Positions 1-9,435 are shown, numbered from the stretch's first letter. The stretch: 45,108 nt of DNA from Clostridia bacterium (GCA_003246295.1 QKAS01000015.1:1-45108); one strand, 5' to 3'. The notes: generated from the sequence alone by a model not told the origin. A program made the numbers and translations.

Positions 1-132
1 TCAGATAGAGATGTGGCAATACACTCCTACAAAGTAGTTGAACTACAGAAAAAAATCTAAAGTCCACAGCATCTGAATGTATTATAAATCACAATAATAA
101 AAGAAAGGAATTATGATATTTAACTTCTATAA

Positions 133-843
133 ATATCATACAAGGAACAGAATCAACTAAGAGACACAGAACTTAGATTGTTACAGGCACAGATCAATCC
201 TCATTTTTTATACAATACACTTGATACAATTATATGGTTGGCAGAAGATGGAAAATCATCGCAAGTTGTATCTATGGTCACATCTTTGTCTGATTTTTTC
301 AGAACAGTATTAAGTGATGGCAGAGATAGTATCAGAATTTCTGAAGAAATATCACATATAAGAAGTTATCTTGAAATACAGCAATTCAGGTACAGTGACA
401 TTATGGAATATGAAATACAGATTCCGGATGAGATTGGAGAACACTCGATTATTAAACTGACACTACAGCCACTTGTTGAAAATGCTCTTTATCATGGAAT
501 TAAAAATAAAAGAGGCATGGGAAAGATACGTGTATCCGGTGAGATTCAAGAAAGTACGATTTTGTTGTATGTAGAAGACAATGGAATCGGAATGCTACCA
601 GATAAGCTAAGAGAATTAAATACCTTGCTGAGTGGAACACAATCTAAAAAAATTCCTACTGAAAAAGAACTTGGATTTGGTATCGTTAATGTTTCAGAAC
701 GCATTCAATTAAATTATGGACAGGAATATGGAATTTATTATGAAAGTGAGTATGGTACAGGGACAAAGGTGACAGTCAAGATACCAGTGATTCACCCTAA
801 TTTTGATTCGGGAGAGCTGATAGAAAAATCACAACAGGCTTAA
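133..843 (+). pseudogene. LytS/YesM-type sensor histidine kinase, 5'-truncated remnant
   Basis: This is the catalytic half of a sensor kinase of the His_kinase/HATPase_c (YesM, LytS) type, which usually regulates sugar transport genes. The phosphoacceptor motif QAQINPHFLYNTLD is encoded at about 187-228. It is followed by the N-box PLVENALYHG and the G-boxes VEDNGIGM and GFGIVNVSER. The frame is open from 133 with a kinase-like linker (YKEQNQLRDTELRLLQAQ), but in-frame stops at 85, 121 and 130 cut it off from any sensor, membrane or HAMP segment. The other two frames of 61-132 show nothing kinase-like. A TTG at 178 has no ribosome binding site and lies inside the conserved motif. I infer a decayed or truncated gene. 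The 1-60 stretch is an open tail (ends at TAA 58-60) of unknown origin. The neighbouring sugar transporter is its probable former target. Confidence 0.75.
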
Positions 844-860
844 GTAAGAGATAATTCGTA

Positions 861-907
861 AAAAAATGAACATTTTTCAAAAGAAATTGAAAAAGTGTTC
901 ATTTTTT
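861..907 (+). terminator. AT-rich hairpin terminator after the kinase remnant
   Basis: The arms are 861-878 and 889-907 (core TGAACATTTTTC pairing with GAAAAAGTGTTCA, one bulged base). The loop is about 10 nt and a T-rich tail follows. The structure is A-rich on one side and T-rich on the other, so it could work in both directions. It separates the kinase remnant from the transporter operon. Confidence 0.65.
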
Positions 908-953
908 ATTCATATTTAAGTAAAAAATAGAACAAAAGAAAAAAGAAATTCCG

Positions 954-982
954 TATTTATTTATATAGGTAAAGGATATAAT
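954..982 (+). promoter_or_regulatory. possible promoter of the sugar transporter operon
   Basis: A perfect -10 hexamer TATAAT lies at 977-982, about 50 nt upstream of the binding-protein start. The matching -35 position (954-959, TATTTA) is poor, so the promoter may need an activator. This would fit control by a two-component system. The ribosome binding site GGGAGG follows at 1021-1026. Confidence 0.4.
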
Positions 983-1033
983 CATGATTGTAAACAAGGT
1001 TTTCGAACCAAAAAAATATTGGGAGGGTCCAAA

Positions 1034-2116
1034 ATGAAAAGAAAAGTATTAAGCGTATTACTTAGTGCAGCTCTGGCAGCAACATTAATGACAGGATGTG
1101 GACAGGCAACAAGCGAACCAGCAGCAGAAGCGGCACCTGCGGAAGAAGCAGCACCTGCAGAAGAGGCAGCACCTGCAGAGGAAGCAACAGAAGAAGCGGC
1201 ACCTGCAGAAGAAGCAGCAGCTGATGAACTCATTGTAGTTGGTTATGCTCAGGTTGGTGCAGAATCTGACTGGAGAACAGCAAACACAGAATCATTTAAA
1301 ACAGAATTTGTAGAAGCAAATGGATACAAACTGATTTTTGATGATGCACAGCAGAAACAGGAAAATCAGATCAAAGCAATCAGAAGTTTTATTCAGCAGG
1401 AAGTTGATTATATCGTACTTGCACCTGTAGTAGAAACAGGATGGGATACAGTTCTTCAGGAAGCAAAAGAAGCAGGGATTCCTGTTATCTTATCAGACAG
1501 AATGGTTGACGTAGCTGATGACTCACTTTATGAATGCTGGGTTGGTGGAAACTTCGTTAAAGAAGGTGAAGATGCAGCAGCTTGGTTAAGCGAATATCTT
1601 ACAGCACAGGGCAGAGCAGATGAAGATATCAATATTGTAACCTTACAGGGTACAATCGGAGCATCTGCACAGGTTGGAAGAACAGAAGGTTTTGCATCTA
1701 AAATGGCTGCTAACTGGAAAATGCTTGACATGCAGACAGGAGAATTCACACAGTCTAAAGGTTAGGAAGTTATGGAATCCTTCTTAAAACAGTATGATGA
1801 TATTGACGTTGTAGTAGCAGAAAATGACAATATGGCATTTGGTGCTATCGATGCAATCAAAGCAGCTGGTAAAACTTGTGGACCAGAAGGCGATATCATA
1901 ATCATTTCCTTTGACGCTGTAAAAGCAGCATTTGAATCCATGATCGCTGGCGACATGAATGTATCAGTTGAGTGTAATCCTCTTCATGGACCACGTGTTT
2001 CTGAAATCATTCAGACTCTTGAAAGCGGCGGAACCGTTGATAAAGTTATGTATGTAGATGAAGGAGTATTCCCAGCAGAAACAGCAGCTGAAACAATTGG
2101 AAGCCGTGCATATTAA
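1034..2116 (+). pseudogene. ytfQ: YtfQ-like sugar-binding lipoprotein, interrupted by an in-frame TAG
   Basis: This is the periplasmic-binding-protein-type lipoprotein of a galactofuranose/sugar ABC importer. The start is ATG 1034 after GGGAGG. A lipoprotein signal ends in LMTGC (Cys22), followed by an AAPAEE repeat linker and the mature domain. Family hallmarks are QQKQENQIKAIRSF, LAPVVETGWD, TLQGTIGASA and EVMESFLKQY. The frame is intact except for TAG at 1763-1765, between SKG and EVMESF, where the E. coli homologue YtfQ carries a lysine. After the stop the same frame runs on through the conserved C-terminal half to TAA at 2116. An ATG at 1772 with AGGAAG just upstream could allow re-initiation, but each half alone would be a broken binding fold. 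The options are a recent nonsense mutation, readthrough or suppression, or a sequencing error. Confidence 0.85.
1130..1213 (+). repeat. 18-bp tandem repeat encoding the AAPAEE linker
   Basis: Four near-identical 18-bp units (1130, 1148, 1166 and 1196; consensus GCAGCACCTGCAGAAGAA) plus one 12-bp short unit at 1184 encode an Ala/Pro/Glu linker. The linker lies between the lipidated Cys and the sugar-binding domain of ytfQ. It should act as a flexible spacer from the membrane, and its length may vary between strains by slippage. Confidence 0.85.
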
Positions 2117-2150
2117 TCATTCATAATTAAAGGAAAGATCATATAGGTGA

Positions 2151-2186
2151 TTGGGTTGAAAAACCGCTTTGGCGGTTTTTCCCAAA
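2151..2186 (+). terminator. intercistronic hairpin between ytfQ and ytfR
   Basis: A long nested hairpin: outer arms TTGGG and CCCAA, inner arms AAAAACCGC and GCGGTTTTT, with a small loop. It lies 35 nt after the binding-protein stop and 45 nt before the ATPase start. A hairpin here commonly stabilises the abundant binding-protein mRNA or attenuates transcription into the membrane genes. The downstream tract is only moderately T-rich, so partial termination is more likely than complete. Confidence 0.6.
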
Positions 2187-2230
2187 CACCTTTTTTATTA
2201 CAGTTAATCAAATTGAAGGGTGGAGTCCAC

Positions 2231-3754
2231 ATGGATAACAATGCAATACTTACAATGCGTCATATCAGTAAAAATTTCCCAGGTGTTGTGGCACTTTCAG
2301 ATGTTGATTTTACACTCAGGTCTGGTGAAATTCATGCACTTATGGGTGAAAATGGAGCTGGAAAATCAACACTGATCAAGGTGTTGACCGGAGTTGAAGA
2401 ATTTGAAGCAGGCAATATCAGAATGCAAGGAATGGAACATGATATTATTAATAAATCCCCGCAAATGGCACAGGAAAATGGAATCAGTACCGTGTATCAG
2501 GAAGTAAATCTTTGTCCGAATTTGTCAGTTGCAGAAAATCTTTTTATTGGAAGAGAGCCTAAAAAGGCAGGGATGATCGACTGGAAAACAATGAATAAAA
2601 AATCCGTAGAAATCCTCGGAAATCTTAATATAGATATTGATGTCACAAGAAGTCTGGAACATTATTCACTGGCACTTCAACAGATGATCGCAATTGCGAG
2701 AGCAGTTGATATGTCTGCCAAGGTTTTGATTTTAGATGAACCTACTTCTTCACTGGATGAACATGAGGTAGAAAAATTGTTTCAGCTGATGCGTCAATTA
2801 AAAGCAAATGGTGTTGGCATTGTTTTTGTTACGCATTTTCTCGAGCAAGTCTATGAAATTTGTGATAGGATTACGGTTCTAAGAAATGGATGTCTGGTGG
2901 GAGAATACGAAGTTGAAAATCTTCCAAGAGTACAGCTTGTTGCCAAAATGATGGGTAAGGATTTTGATGATCTATCTGCCATTAAAAAAGACCAGACTGC
3001 ATGTAATAAGAAAGAATGCGAGAGCATCATTGAAGCGAAAGGTTTATATCATGCAGGTACAATCAAGCCATTTGATCTTGTACTGAAAAAAGGAGAAGTA
3101 ATTGGTCTGTCAGGTCTTTTAGGTTCAGGAAGATCTGAACTTGCAAGGGCAATTTATGGAGCAGACAAACCTGATGATGGAGAATTGTTTGTGAAAGGTA
3201 CAAAAATACTTGTTTCGGCACCAATCGACGCAATGAAGCATGGTATGGGATATTTACCAGAAAATAGAAAAGAAGAAGGGATCATTCCTGAACTTTCAGT
3301 TAGAGAGAACATTGTGATTGCACTCCAAGCAAAAAAAGGGATGTTCAAGTTGCTAAGTAAAAAGGAACAAGAAGAGTTTACAGATAAATATATTGAATTA
3401 TTACAGATAAAAACAGCAAGTCGTGAAACACCAATCAAACAGTTGAGCGGTGGAAATCAGCAGAAGGTAATTCTTGGAAGATGGTTGCTTACAAATCCAG
3501 ATTTTTTAATTCTGGATGAGCCAACGCGTGGTATTGATATTGGTACCAAAACAGAAATTCAGAAATTAGTATTAAAACTTGCAAGCGAAGGAATGTCAGT
3601 TATGTTTATCTCTTCAGAAATTGAAGAAATGATCAGAACCTGCAGTAGAATGATCGTGCTTAGAGATGGTAGAAAAGTAGGCGAACTGGAAGAAAATGAA
3701 CTATCCCAGATGAGCATCATGAAAGCAATTGCAGGAGGAGGGGAAAATGAGTAA
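2231..3754 (+). CDS. ytfR: sugar ABC transporter ATP-binding protein (YtfR/RbsA/MglA family)
   Basis: This cytoplasmic protein has two fused nucleotide-binding domains and powers uptake of a monosaccharide. The first domain has Walker A GENGAGKST (about residues 39-47), Walker B VLILDEPTSSLDE, and the degenerate signature SLALQQM that is usual in this family. The second has a degenerate P-loop (LLGSGRSEL), a full signature LSGGNQQK, and LILDEPTRGID. The 507-residue length is normal for the family. I chose ATG 2231, behind AAGGGTGGAG, over an upstream in-frame GTG at 2147. Translation from that GTG would run through the intercistronic hairpin and add a non-homologous leader. The gene overlaps the next one by 8 nt (ATGAGTAA), so the two are translationally coupled. 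Confidence 0.93.
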   Translation: MDNNAILTMRHISKNFPGVVALSDVDFTLRSGEIHALMGENGAGKSTLIKVLTGVEEFEAGNIRMQGMEHDIINKSPQMAQENGISTVYQEVNLCPNLSVAENLFIGREPKKAGMIDWKTMNKKSVEILGNLNIDIDVTRSLEHYSLALQQMIAIARAVDMSAKVLILDEPTSSLDEHEVEKLFQLMRQLKANGVGIVFVTHFLEQVYEICDRITVLRNGCLVGEYEVENLPRVQLVAKMMGKDFDDLSAIKKDQTACNKKECESIIEAKGLYHAGTIKPFDLVLKKGEVIGLSGLLGSGRSELARAIYGADKPDDGELFVKGTKILVSAPIDAMKHGMGYLPENRKEEGIIPELSVRENIVIALQAKKGMFKLLSKKEQEEFTDKYIELLQIKTASRETPIKQLSGGNQQKVILGRWLLTNPDFLILDEPTRGIDIGTKTEIQKLVLKLASEGMSVMFISSEIEEMIRTCSRMIVLRDGRKVGELEENELSQMSIMKAIAGGGENE

Positions 3755-4811
3755 ATCAAAGTCTATGATAAAAAAAGTGACAGGATTTAGATTATTTCTG
3801 CCACTTGCATGTCTATTTCTTGTATTGATCATCAATGTGATCAAAACACCATCTTTTTTCAATATTACGATTCAGAATGGTGTTCTTTATGGATATATCA
3901 TTGATGTTATTAACAGAGGCAGTGAACTTGTTATTTTTGCAGTAGGAATGACTCTTGTGGTAGCTGCATCCGGTGGTACTGATATTTCTGTTGGTGCTGT
4001 AAGTGCGCTTGCAGGTGCAGTATGCTGTTTTGTACTCTCCGGCGGCGAACAGTCAACCGACTTTTATCATGCGCCTTATTTACTTGGTATTATAGCTGCA
4101 ATTCTGATTGGTATGATTTGTGGTGCATGGAATGGATTTTTAGTTGCAAAATTAAGAATTCAGCCAATGGTTGCAACTCTGATATTATTTACAGCGGGCA
4201 GGGGAATTGCACAGCTGATTACAGATGGACAGATGATTTATTTGCGTGTAGATCATTTTAAAATGCTAGGTGCTTCTATACCAGGAGTACCACTTCCAAC
4301 ACCTGTTTTTGTTGCAATTATTGTTGTTATCTTAACTTATATTTTGCTTAAAAAGACAGCAATTGGTCTCTACATTGAAACCGTAGGATGTAATTCAAAA
4401 GCGGCAAGACTTGTTGGACTGAATTCAACAATGATACAGTTTTTAACATATACATTTTGCGGTATCTGCTCAGGAATAGCCGGACTGATTATCACTTCAA
4501 GAGTATATTCTATTGATGCAAACAATGCTGGTTTAAATCTTGAACTTGATGCAATTCTTGCTGTTGCACTTGGTGGAAACAGCCTTGGAGGAGGAAAATT
4601 CTCTCTTCTTGGAAGCGTAATCGGTGCTTATACAATCCAGGCACTGACAACGACTTTATATGCAATGAGTATTTCAGCTGACCAGATTCCTGTTTATAAG
4701 GCAATTGTAGTTGTCATTATTGTCACTCTACAGTCACCTGAATTTCAAAAAATGAGAAAAGCACTTGTTGCCAAAATTTCTTCAGGAAAAACTGTAAAGG
4801 AGGCAGCATAA
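3747..4811 (+). CDS. ytfT: sugar ABC transporter permease (YtfT-like)
   Basis: Membrane permease of the BPD_transp_2 (RbsC/YtfT) family, 354 residues, with several hydrophobic spans. The first is around residues 15-33 (FRLFLPLACLFLVLIINVI). The family motif VVAASGGTDISVGAVSAL lies in the first third, and a conserved DAILAVALGGNSLGGG loop lies near the C-terminus. ATG 3747 follows GGAGGAGGGG and overlaps the ATPase stop. It should pair with the YjfF-like permease to form a heterodimeric channel, as in the E. coli YtfQRT-YjfF galactofuranose importer. The substrate here is inferred from that family and not proven. Confidence 0.9.
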   Translation: MSKSKSMIKKVTGFRLFLPLACLFLVLIINVIKTPSFFNITIQNGVLYGYIIDVINRGSELVIFAVGMTLVVAASGGTDISVGAVSALAGAVCCFVLSGGEQSTDFYHAPYLLGIIAAILIGMICGAWNGFLVAKLRIQPMVATLILFTAGRGIAQLITDGQMIYLRVDHFKMLGASIPGVPLPTPVFVAIIVVILTYILLKKTAIGLYIETVGCNSKAARLVGLNSTMIQFLTYTFCGICSGIAGLIITSRVYSIDANNAGLNLELDAILAVALGGNSLGGGKFSLLGSVIGAYTIQALTTTLYAMSISADQIPVYKAIVVVIIVTLQSPEFQKMRKALVAKISSGKTVKEAA

Positions 4812-5827
4812 TGAATAAAATCAAAAAAATGGAAGGGAATCAATTCCTTCTGATGATCACAATCTTATTATTTGTCGTTATGTATATCGTAGGAATCGTT
4901 GTATTCCACGATAAAGGATTTACCAAAACTCAGGTTTTTCTTAACCTGCTGATATCCAACGCAGGACTGATTGTAATTGCAACTTCCATGACAATGGTTT
5001 TAATTACAGGTGGTATTGATATTTCCGTTGGATCAGTTGTTGCACTTACCTGTATGTTATTAGCCTGGATGATGGAAAATAAGGGAATTGGAGCAGTTCC
5101 AGCAGTGATTCTTGTGTTATTAATTGGTGTTGTTTTTGGATTGGTGCAAGGATACCTGGTTGCTTACATGAAAATACAACCATTTATTGTGACACTAGCT
5201 GGCATGTTTTTTGCGAGAGGTATGACTGCAATCATTAGTACGGATATGATAAGCATTAAGAATGAAACCTTTCTTTCATGGGCACAGGCGAAAATGTATA
5301 TGCCATTTGGTGGATATGTTAACAAGAAGGGTATTATAGTAAATCCATATATTTATCCAAGTGTTGTGATTGCGCTTGTGATCTTGGTTCTTATTTTTAT
5401 CATGCTGAAATATACTAAATTTGGCAGATCAATCTATGCAATTGGAGGAAATGAACAATCCGCCTTATTGATGGGCCTTAATGTCAGAAGAACGAAACTA
5501 AAAGTGTATGTGCTTGATGGATTTTTGGCAGCATTTGGTGGATTTTTATTCTGTCTGAATACTTGCTCAGGATTTGTTGAACAGGCAAAAGGTTTTGAAA
5601 TGGAAGCAATTGCTTCAGCAGTTATCGGGGGAACACTGTTGAGTGGTGGTGTGGGTAATGTATTTGGTAGTTTATTTGGTGTATTGATCAAAGGAACGAT
5701 TGAGACTTTTATTAATTTCCAAGGTACACTATCCTCTTGGTGGACGAAAATTACAATTGCAGCATTATTGGCATTTTTCATCATTCTTCAGAGTGTTTTT
5801 GCAAAAGCAAAAGAGAAAAAGAAGTAA
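4811..5827 (+). CDS. yjfF: sugar ABC transporter permease (YjfF-like)
   Basis: Second permease of the same importer, 338 residues. It shares the family signature TMVLITGGIDISVGSVVAL and the late EAIASAVIGGTLLSGGVGN loop. It ends in a Lys-rich cytoplasmic tail. Its ATG shares one base with the TAA of ytfT (TAATG), with AAAGGAGG upstream inside ytfT, so the permeases are tightly coupled. No clear terminator follows, and the chemoreceptor starts 58 nt downstream. Confidence 0.9.
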   Translation: MNKIKKMEGNQFLLMITILLFVVMYIVGIVVFHDKGFTKTQVFLNLLISNAGLIVIATSMTMVLITGGIDISVGSVVALTCMLLAWMMENKGIGAVPAVILVLLIGVVFGLVQGYLVAYMKIQPFIVTLAGMFFARGMTAIISTDMISIKNETFLSWAQAKMYMPFGGYVNKKGIIVNPYIYPSVVIALVILVLIFIMLKYTKFGRSIYAIGGNEQSALLMGLNVRRTKLKVYVLDGFLAAFGGFLFCLNTCSGFVEQAKGFEMEAIASAVIGGTLLSGGVGNVFGSLFGVLIKGTIETFINFQGTLSSWWTKITIAALLAFFIILQSVFAKAKEKKK

Positions 5828-5885
5828 AACTTAAACTTGCAAATCATTAAATATATTTGCATCATTGAGATAAGCGGGGTTATAC

Positions 5886-7979
5886 ATGAAAGTAAGAGAG
5901 GGTGAAACAAAGGGGATCGTTAAAAAAGATAAAATTAATATAATAAATCGTATCAATAAGGGAGATCGGGAAAAATCAATTTATAACATCAGTTCTAAGG
6001 TTACATTGCTCATTATAATTAGTCTGGCAACTGCAGTTTTTCTGACTATGACATTTATGTATGGCAGATTTGAAGAATCACTAAAGCTGACAACGCAGAA
6101 TAGTCTTGCAGACTATATCACGGCAAGCAGTAGCAAAGTTTCTGATGTTTTGGGAACATTAAAAAAAGAAATGACTGGAATCGACCATGAACAGGCATTT
6201 TATGAAACAGCACTGGATCCTTCTGGAAAAGTAAAATGGGCAGAATCAGCACTTGCAGATTTTATCAAAGAAAATAGTGAGTTTCAGACTGCGGTTCTGC
6301 TTGATCTGAATGGTGAGATTCTTGCAAGAAGCGGGGAAGAGGAAGCTGATTTTACTTACAGTCAGGAGAACTATTTTGCAGAGATGATAGGTGGGTCTAC
6401 GGATATTAGTATGAGTAATCTACATCAGAACGCGACAGGAACATCTGTCATTTCTTTGATGGTTCCAGTTTACAATGGAAATGATTCCTGCGTTGCATAT
6501 CTTTCGGGATCAGTACCCTGTACTGTATTTGATGAGAAAATAAGTCAGATAAAAATGACGGGACTGGATAGTATGATTTGCTTTCTGACCGATCAGAATG
6601 GTCTTATTCTGTCACATACCTTAACGGAGTATACAGCACAAAAGTCAGAGAATGAATTTGTTATAAATGCGTTGTCACAGGAAATGAACACGGCTAAAAC
6701 AGGTTCGTTTCTAGAAGATGGCGTTGCATATTATTCCTCGTATTTAAAACTTGAGAATGGATGGATTCTTGTAATTGCTGTGCCGGAGACTGAAGTATTT
6801 GATTCTGTTAGTAAAATAAGGACGCAGGCATTTGTAATTGCATTGACTGCATTGATTTTGTTTTCTCTGACTGGATATCTGTTTTCAATTAGTATCAGTA
6901 GTCCTATTCGGAAAATCACAAGAATGTTAAAACAGATCTCGGGGCTGAATCTTGTTACTGATCAGAAAAATACAAAACTGATTCGGAGTAAAGGGGAAAC
7001 GGGTCAGATGGCTTCCGCAATCTATGATATGCAGGACAAACTACGTAATGTTATTTTAAAAATCACAGGATATTCGGAGCAAATCACAGGTTCTGCGGGC
7101 AGTCTGAGCGATATTTCAGATCAGGTAGATAAAAACATCAGTAGCAACTCAGAAGTTTTACAACAGCTGGCTGCTGTTATGCAAGAGACCGCTGCGACAA
7201 CAGAAGAGATGAATGCAGGCATTGTGTCTATGAATTTATCTACTGACAGTATGATTGAAAATGTAAATACTGGATATCAAATGACAGATAAAATGAAAGA
7301 AATGGCCACACAGCTTAAAAGTGCAACTGCACAAACAAGCATTCAGATTGAAGAAACTTACAAACTGGTAAAAGAACAATCTGAGCTTGCAATGGAAAAA
7401 ACGAGAACAGTAGACAGAATTAACGAAATGGCCAGAACAATTCATGAGATTGCAGATCAGACCAGCCTGCTTGCGCTGAATGCATCGATTGAGGCTGCAA
7501 GAGCAGGAGAAGCAGGCAGAGGATTTGCGGTAGTAGCATCTGAAGTAGGCAATCTTGCCCGTCAGTCGACGGAAACAGTATCTAGCATTACGGGAATCGT
7601 TGATGAGGTAAAAGATGCTGTTGGTTCTATGGCTGGTACTATGAATCAGATTTTATCATTTGTTGAAAAGGAGATATTAAGTCATTTTGACTCTTTTGTT
7701 GAAACCAGTGGAGTTTATTCAATGGAAGCAGAAAAAGTCAATCAGGAAATGAAGCATATTGATCAAATGGTAAGAGAATTTAAAGTAACAATGGATACAC
7801 TTGTCAGCGCGACAAAAGGAATTAGTGATACTGTTTCGGATTCTTCCAATGAAATATGTAAACTGGCTGACAGCAATCAGGAAATTTTGACATTGACAGG
7901 AAATACCCATAAACTTGCAAGAGAAAATGCAGACACAGCAGCAGAACTTAAAGAAATTATTGGGTTATTTCAACTGTAG
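5886..7979 (+). CDS. methyl-accepting chemotaxis protein
   Basis: Transmembrane chemoreceptor of 697 residues. A 37-residue cytoplasmic N-terminus precedes TM1 (about 38-60). An extracellular ligand-binding region (about 61-312, probably dCache-like) follows, then TM2 (about 315-337), HAMP, and a long helical signalling domain. The highly conserved hairpin tip, which binds CheA and CheW, is at about 518-550 ([21 protein letters not shown], then [11 protein letters not shown]). No C-terminal CheR-tethering pentapeptide is present. It lies close behind the sugar transporter with no terminator between, so it may share that transcript and report on the same or a related nutrient. The ligand is unknown. 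Its presence implies a motile organism. Confidence 0.92.
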   Translation: MKVREGETKGIVKKDKINIINRINKGDREKSIYNISSKVTLLIIISLATAVFLTMTFMYGRFEESLKLTTQNSLADYITASSSKVSDVLGTLKKEMTGIDHEQAFYETALDPSGKVKWAESALADFIKENSEFQTAVLLDLNGEILARSGEEEADFTYSQENYFAEMIGGSTDISMSNLHQNATGTSVISLMVPVYNGNDSCVAYLSGSVPCTVFDEKISQIKMTGLDSMICFLTDQNGLILSHTLTEYTAQKSENEFVINALSQEMNTAKTGSFLEDGVAYYSSYLKLENGWILVIAVPETEVFDSVSKIRTQAFVIALTALILFSLTGYLFSISISSPIRKITRMLKQISGLNLVTDQKNTKLIRSKGETGQMASAIYDMQDKLRNVILKITGYSEQITGSAGSLSDISDQVDKNISSNSEVLQQLAAVMQETAATTEEMNAGIVSMNLSTDSMIENVNTGYQMTDKMKEMATQLKSATAQTSIQIEETYKLVKEQSELAMEKTRTVDRINEMARTIHEIADQTSLLALNASIEAARAGEAGRGFAVVASEVGNLARQSTETVSSITGIVDEVKDAVGSMAGTMNQILSFVEKEILSHFDSFVETSGVYSMEAEKVNQEMKHIDQMVREFKVTMDTLVSATKGISDTVSDSSNEICKLADSNQEILTLTGNTHKLARENADTAAELKEIIGLFQL

Positions 7980-8004
7980 GTGAAACGGAAAATTAAGATT
8001 AAAA

Positions 8005-8030
8005 AAGGGGTTGCCGTTTGGCATCCCCTT
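8005..8030. terminator. bidirectional terminator between the chemoreceptor and citrate synthase genes
   Basis: The hairpin AAGGGGTTGCC-GTTT-GGCATCCCCTT has a stem with an internal T/T mismatch. It has a run of A on the left side, and only a moderately T-rich stretch on the right. It lies between two convergent genes and could serve both. Confidence 0.7.
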
Positions 8031-8067
8031 CATTTGTTATTGTAAGATAAATCATTTCAGCAAACGA

Positions 8068-9435
8068 TTAGAAACGTTCATCAATAGAAACATAATCCTG
8101 TTCTGGTTCAATCGGTTTATAGGCAGGACGAATTATTTTTCCATTATTTGCAAGTTCTTCAACACGGTGCGCTGACCAACCTACAATACGTGCTATTGCA
8201 AAGATTGGTGTATATAGTTCTACCGGAAGATCAAGCATCTTATAAACAAAACCCGAATAGAAATCGACATTTATACTGACACCCTTGTAAATAGGGCGTT
8301 GTTCTGTGATGACTTCAGGTGCAAGTCTTTCAACGAGAGAGTAAAGTTCAAACTCCTTCTCCAGACCCTTTTCTTTTGAAAGATCTTCTACGAATTGCTT
8401 GAATACCACAGCACGTGGATCTGATTTTGAATAGATTGCGTGACCGACGCCATAAATGAGGCCGGAATTGTCAAAAGCTTCTTTATTCAGAAGTTTTTTA
8501 AGATACGTACTTACTTCTTCTTCATCTTCCCAGTTATCAACGTGTTCCATCAAATCATCAAACATCTGTACAACTTTAATGTTAGCACCACCATGGCGGG
8601 GCCCTTTAAGGGAGGCAAGTGCTGCAGCCATTGTTGAATAGGTATCAGTGAGTGATGAGGTGATGACATGTGTTGTAAACGTTGAGTTGTTACCACCGCC
8701 ATGTTCCATATGCAAGACAAGTGCAACATCTAGAATTTTAGCTTCCAGAGGCGTATAACTACTGTCTGGTCTTAGGATGTGAAGTATATTTTCAGCTGTT
8801 GAAAGTTCTGGCTTTGGTGCATGAATAAAAAGACTATTTCCATCATGATAGTGACTAAATGCCTGATAGCCATAAATGGATAACAATGGGAAAAGACTAA
8901 TTAACTGTAAACACTGACGAAGTACATTAGGTATGGATGTGTCATCTGCTTTTTCATCATAAGAATATAGTGTAAGTACGCTTCGTGCAAGCGTATTCAT
9001 CATATCGCGGCTAGGTGCTTTCATAATGATATCTCTTACAAAACTTGTGGGCAATGTTCTGTAGCCAACAAGAATTTCTTCAAAGTCTGAAAGTTGTTTC
9101 TGGTTGGGGAGTTTCCCAAAAAGCAGAAGATAAGTGATTTCTTCAAATCCGAATCGACCTTCTTCTGTAAATCCCTTTACCAAATCCTGAACCTCGTAGC
9201 CTCTGTAAAAAAGGCGTCCATGTGCTGGAAGAGTGACTCCGTTTACGATTTCAGTTGCCCTGACATCGGAGATGTGAGTCAGACCTGCAAGAACACCTTT
9301 GCCATTGATATCACGTAAACCTCTTTTAACATCATATTGAGTAAACAGCTCTGGATCGATCAGACATGAGTCTTCACTTAAATGAGCCAATTTTGTGATT
9401 TCAGGTGTGATTTCTGAATAATTCCTGTTTTCCAT
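8068..9435 (-). CDS. gltA: citrate synthase (Si-type, GltA family)
   Basis: Condenses acetyl-CoA with oxaloacetate to citrate in the cytoplasm; a 2-methylcitrate synthase activity cannot be excluded. Catalytic motifs are present: LHMEHGGGNNSTF (first His, about residue 243), GVGHAIYSKSDPRA (second His, about 329) and NVDFYSG (Asp, about 390). The protein is 455 residues from the chosen start, with an N-terminal arm of about 50 residues before the usual core. The start at 9435 is preceded by AAAGGTGG on the minus strand. The longer frame (to 9501) would begin upstream of this site and overlap the promoter. It is single, on the opposite strand to its neighbours, and structurally unrelated to the predicted Re-citrate synthase at 37629. 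Confidence 0.92.
   Translation of the reverse strand: MENRNYSEITPEITKLAHLSEDSCLIDPELFTQYDVKRGLRDINGKGVLAGLTHISDVRATEIVNGVTLPAHGRLFYRGYEVQDLVKGFTEEGRFGFEEITYLLLFGKLPNQKQLSDFEEILVGYRTLPTSFVRDIIMKAPSRDMMNTLARSVLTLYSYDEKADDTSIPNVLRQCLQLISLFPLLSIYGYQAFSHYHDGNSLFIHAPKPELSTAENILHILRPDSSYTPLEAKILDVALVLHMEHGGGNNSTFTTHVITSSLTDTYSTMAAALASLKGPRHGGANIKVVQMFDDLMEHVDNWEDEEEVSTYLKKLLNKEAFDNSGLIYGVGHAIYSKSDPRAVVFKQFVEDLSKEKGLEKEFELYSLVERLAPEVITEQRPIYKGVSINVDFYSGFVYKMLDLPVELYTPIFAIARIVGWSAHRVEELANNGKIIRPAYKPIEPEQDYVSIDERF

Noticed and set aside
982..1233. Open frame on the minus strand rich in Ala and Ser
   Set aside because: It is the antisense shadow of the AAPAEE repeat and lipoprotein signal region, with no ribosome binding site and no recognisable domain.
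1763..1765. TAG read as pyrrolysine or programmed readthrough
   Set aside because: No supporting stem-loop or Pyl genes are visible here. A simple nonsense mutation is more economical, so recoding is kept only as an alternative.
2147..2230. Upstream GTG start extending the ATPase by 28 residues
   Set aside because: The added part is encoded by the intercistronic hairpin and has no homology to the family. ATG 2231 has a good ribosome binding site.
5838..5866. Inverted repeat TTGCAAAT...ATTTGCAT between yjfF and the chemoreceptor as terminator or operator
   Set aside because: No T-run follows and the sequence is mostly AT-rich; too weak to call.
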